64,000 nucleotides of DNA from Corylus avellana (taxonomy: Eukaryota > Streptophyta > Magnoliopsida > Fagales > Betulaceae). A model generated the notes under the pieces. It was given only the letters and a program-made list of their open reading frames with translations, was not told where the DNA came from and made no database searches. The stretch covers positions 14,473,574-14,537,573 of the forward strand of contig NC_081543.1 in NCBI RefSeq assembly GCF_901000735.1, given 5' to 3'. The translations under genes were made by a program, and so were the position numbers. Below, piece after piece: positions 62,858 through 64,000 of this stretch; within the stretch, counting starts at the first letter, position 1, and each line of letters begins with the position of its first letter.

Positions 62858-64000
62858 AAAAAAAAAAAAAAAAAAAAAAATTGTGAGGCACTACCTACCA
62901 TCATATATTTCCTGAAAAAGGAAAACAGAAAAATAACAGAAAAATCTATGTCTAATAGCTTTCCAAAAAAGAAGGAAAAAAAAACAGAAAAAAAAAGAAG
63001 GCCAAGAACAGAGGAGGAGAAGAAGGAGACCCCATTTTGAGGGAGTTTTGTTTATGTTGAATTTGTGAATCTTTAAGTATAGACGAGAGAGTGTTGTGGT
63101 TGCTTGCATCTGCTCCATGAGATGGCTCTTTGGAGTTTTTATCTTTTTTTTTTTGGTAAATTAATATTAAATATCTCTAGTAAAACAAAAGCTTCAGCCT
63201 TTTGAATGAAGAAATTGTAATGAAACTTTCCTTCTCACTCTGTTTTGTGAGCCTTTTCTTCAGATTTGTCGTTTGTTTGAATCATACTTGTCTAATAAAG
63301 TGTTGCATTATAACAACTTTATTAAGCTTAATTACATTTTCTCTTCGAAATTACCACTTTATTTGCACTTCATTAAGTTTTTTTTTTTGGTTTTTGTTTT
63401 TTTCTTTGGACATATATGTACAGGAAGGGAAAAGGAGGAGGAGAGAGATTCTACTTAGTGACCCGAGAAATCCATAGATGAGCTTACCCTTGAGAACATA
63501 TTACTGAGAAAATAGTAAGAGCAATCATAGAGCGTAAAGTCTGATAACTCATAATTTTCGTACTTATGAAGGTTACAATAATTACAAAAATTATAGATAT
63601 AGTCAAAAAAATTCTTACTAGTACTAGGACTTCAGCTTTCGTCAACTTATGTATAATTATAATTATGAAATGGACTTATAATTATGAAACAGACTTATAT
63701 TTAAGAGATGGGGGGTCTAAATTTTCAAACTTTATTTTTTGGCTTTTTTTGGACCTAAAAGGTCGGACTTGGCGTAGACATTCCCAAAATAATACGTTTT
63801 GGCTAGCGACGATGAGTATATTTGAGTTTGAAAAATTAGATTTAAGAATTAGATTTAATATATAACCACCAGAAGCCGGGTCCAGAAGAGACTACAAAGA
63901 AGATAGAGAGCATTGCTACTTGGGAGAGGAGGGATGGGAACAGGTAAGGGGAGGGAGTAGTTCTTCCCTCCTTTGTGTTTTCTTGAAGCAAGGTCCAGAA
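62858..64000 (+). other. 3' flank of the FLZ gene and following spacer
   Basis: A 25-base A-run immediately follows the stop, then a purine-rich probable 3' UTR to about 63250. The remainder is AT-rich with no supported gene; the open frames at 63202-63477 and 63566-63865 have no recognisable features. The end of the window (63900-64000) is purine-rich. Confidence 0.4.

Overview
This looks like nuclear DNA from a flowering plant, most likely a eudicot. The evidence is strong AT richness, short genes split by GT-AG introns, two plant-specific protein families (a BOI/BRG-type RING ligase and an FLZ zinc-finger protein), abundant MITEs, a Helitron and a Cassandra-like 5S-bearing repeat. I cannot name the species from sequence alone.

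Layout: (1) About 1000-2510 holds the 3' exons of a plus-strand gene whose 5' part I could not find. It encodes a charged, probably coiled-coil protein that I do not recognise. (2) 2.5-30 kb is a gene-poor stretch with MITEs, microsatellites, a telomere-like tandem patch at 6.6 kb and an orphan promoter-like cluster at 3.7 kb. (3) 31.4-32.8 kb is a complete four-exon BOI-related RING E3 ligase gene with poly-His and poly-Gln tracts, preceded by pyrimidine-rich leader sequence. (4) 33-61 kb is a second gene desert. It holds a Cassandra-like LTR, a possible decayed coding segment at 36 kb, a direct duplication at 36.5/37.0 kb, a non-LTR retroposed insertion with 16-bp target duplications at 43.5-44.1 kb, a 2.5-kb non-autonomous Helitron at 44.4-46.9 kb, several Mutator-like foldback MITEs with 9-10 bp target duplications, and Tourist-like MITEs. 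(5) 59.7-61.6 kb is GC-richer and rich in G-boxes. It leads into a complete two-exon FLZ gene (61.9-62.86 kb).

The three genes do not form a functional unit, as is usual in plant genomes. BOI-type ligases act in stress, cell-death and gibberellin signalling. FLZ proteins are SnRK1-associated adaptors. The most informative part of the window is its transposon record: boundaries and target duplications of several elements can be read directly. No tRNA gene, intact transposase or reverse transcriptase, CRISPR array or bacterial-type system was seen.
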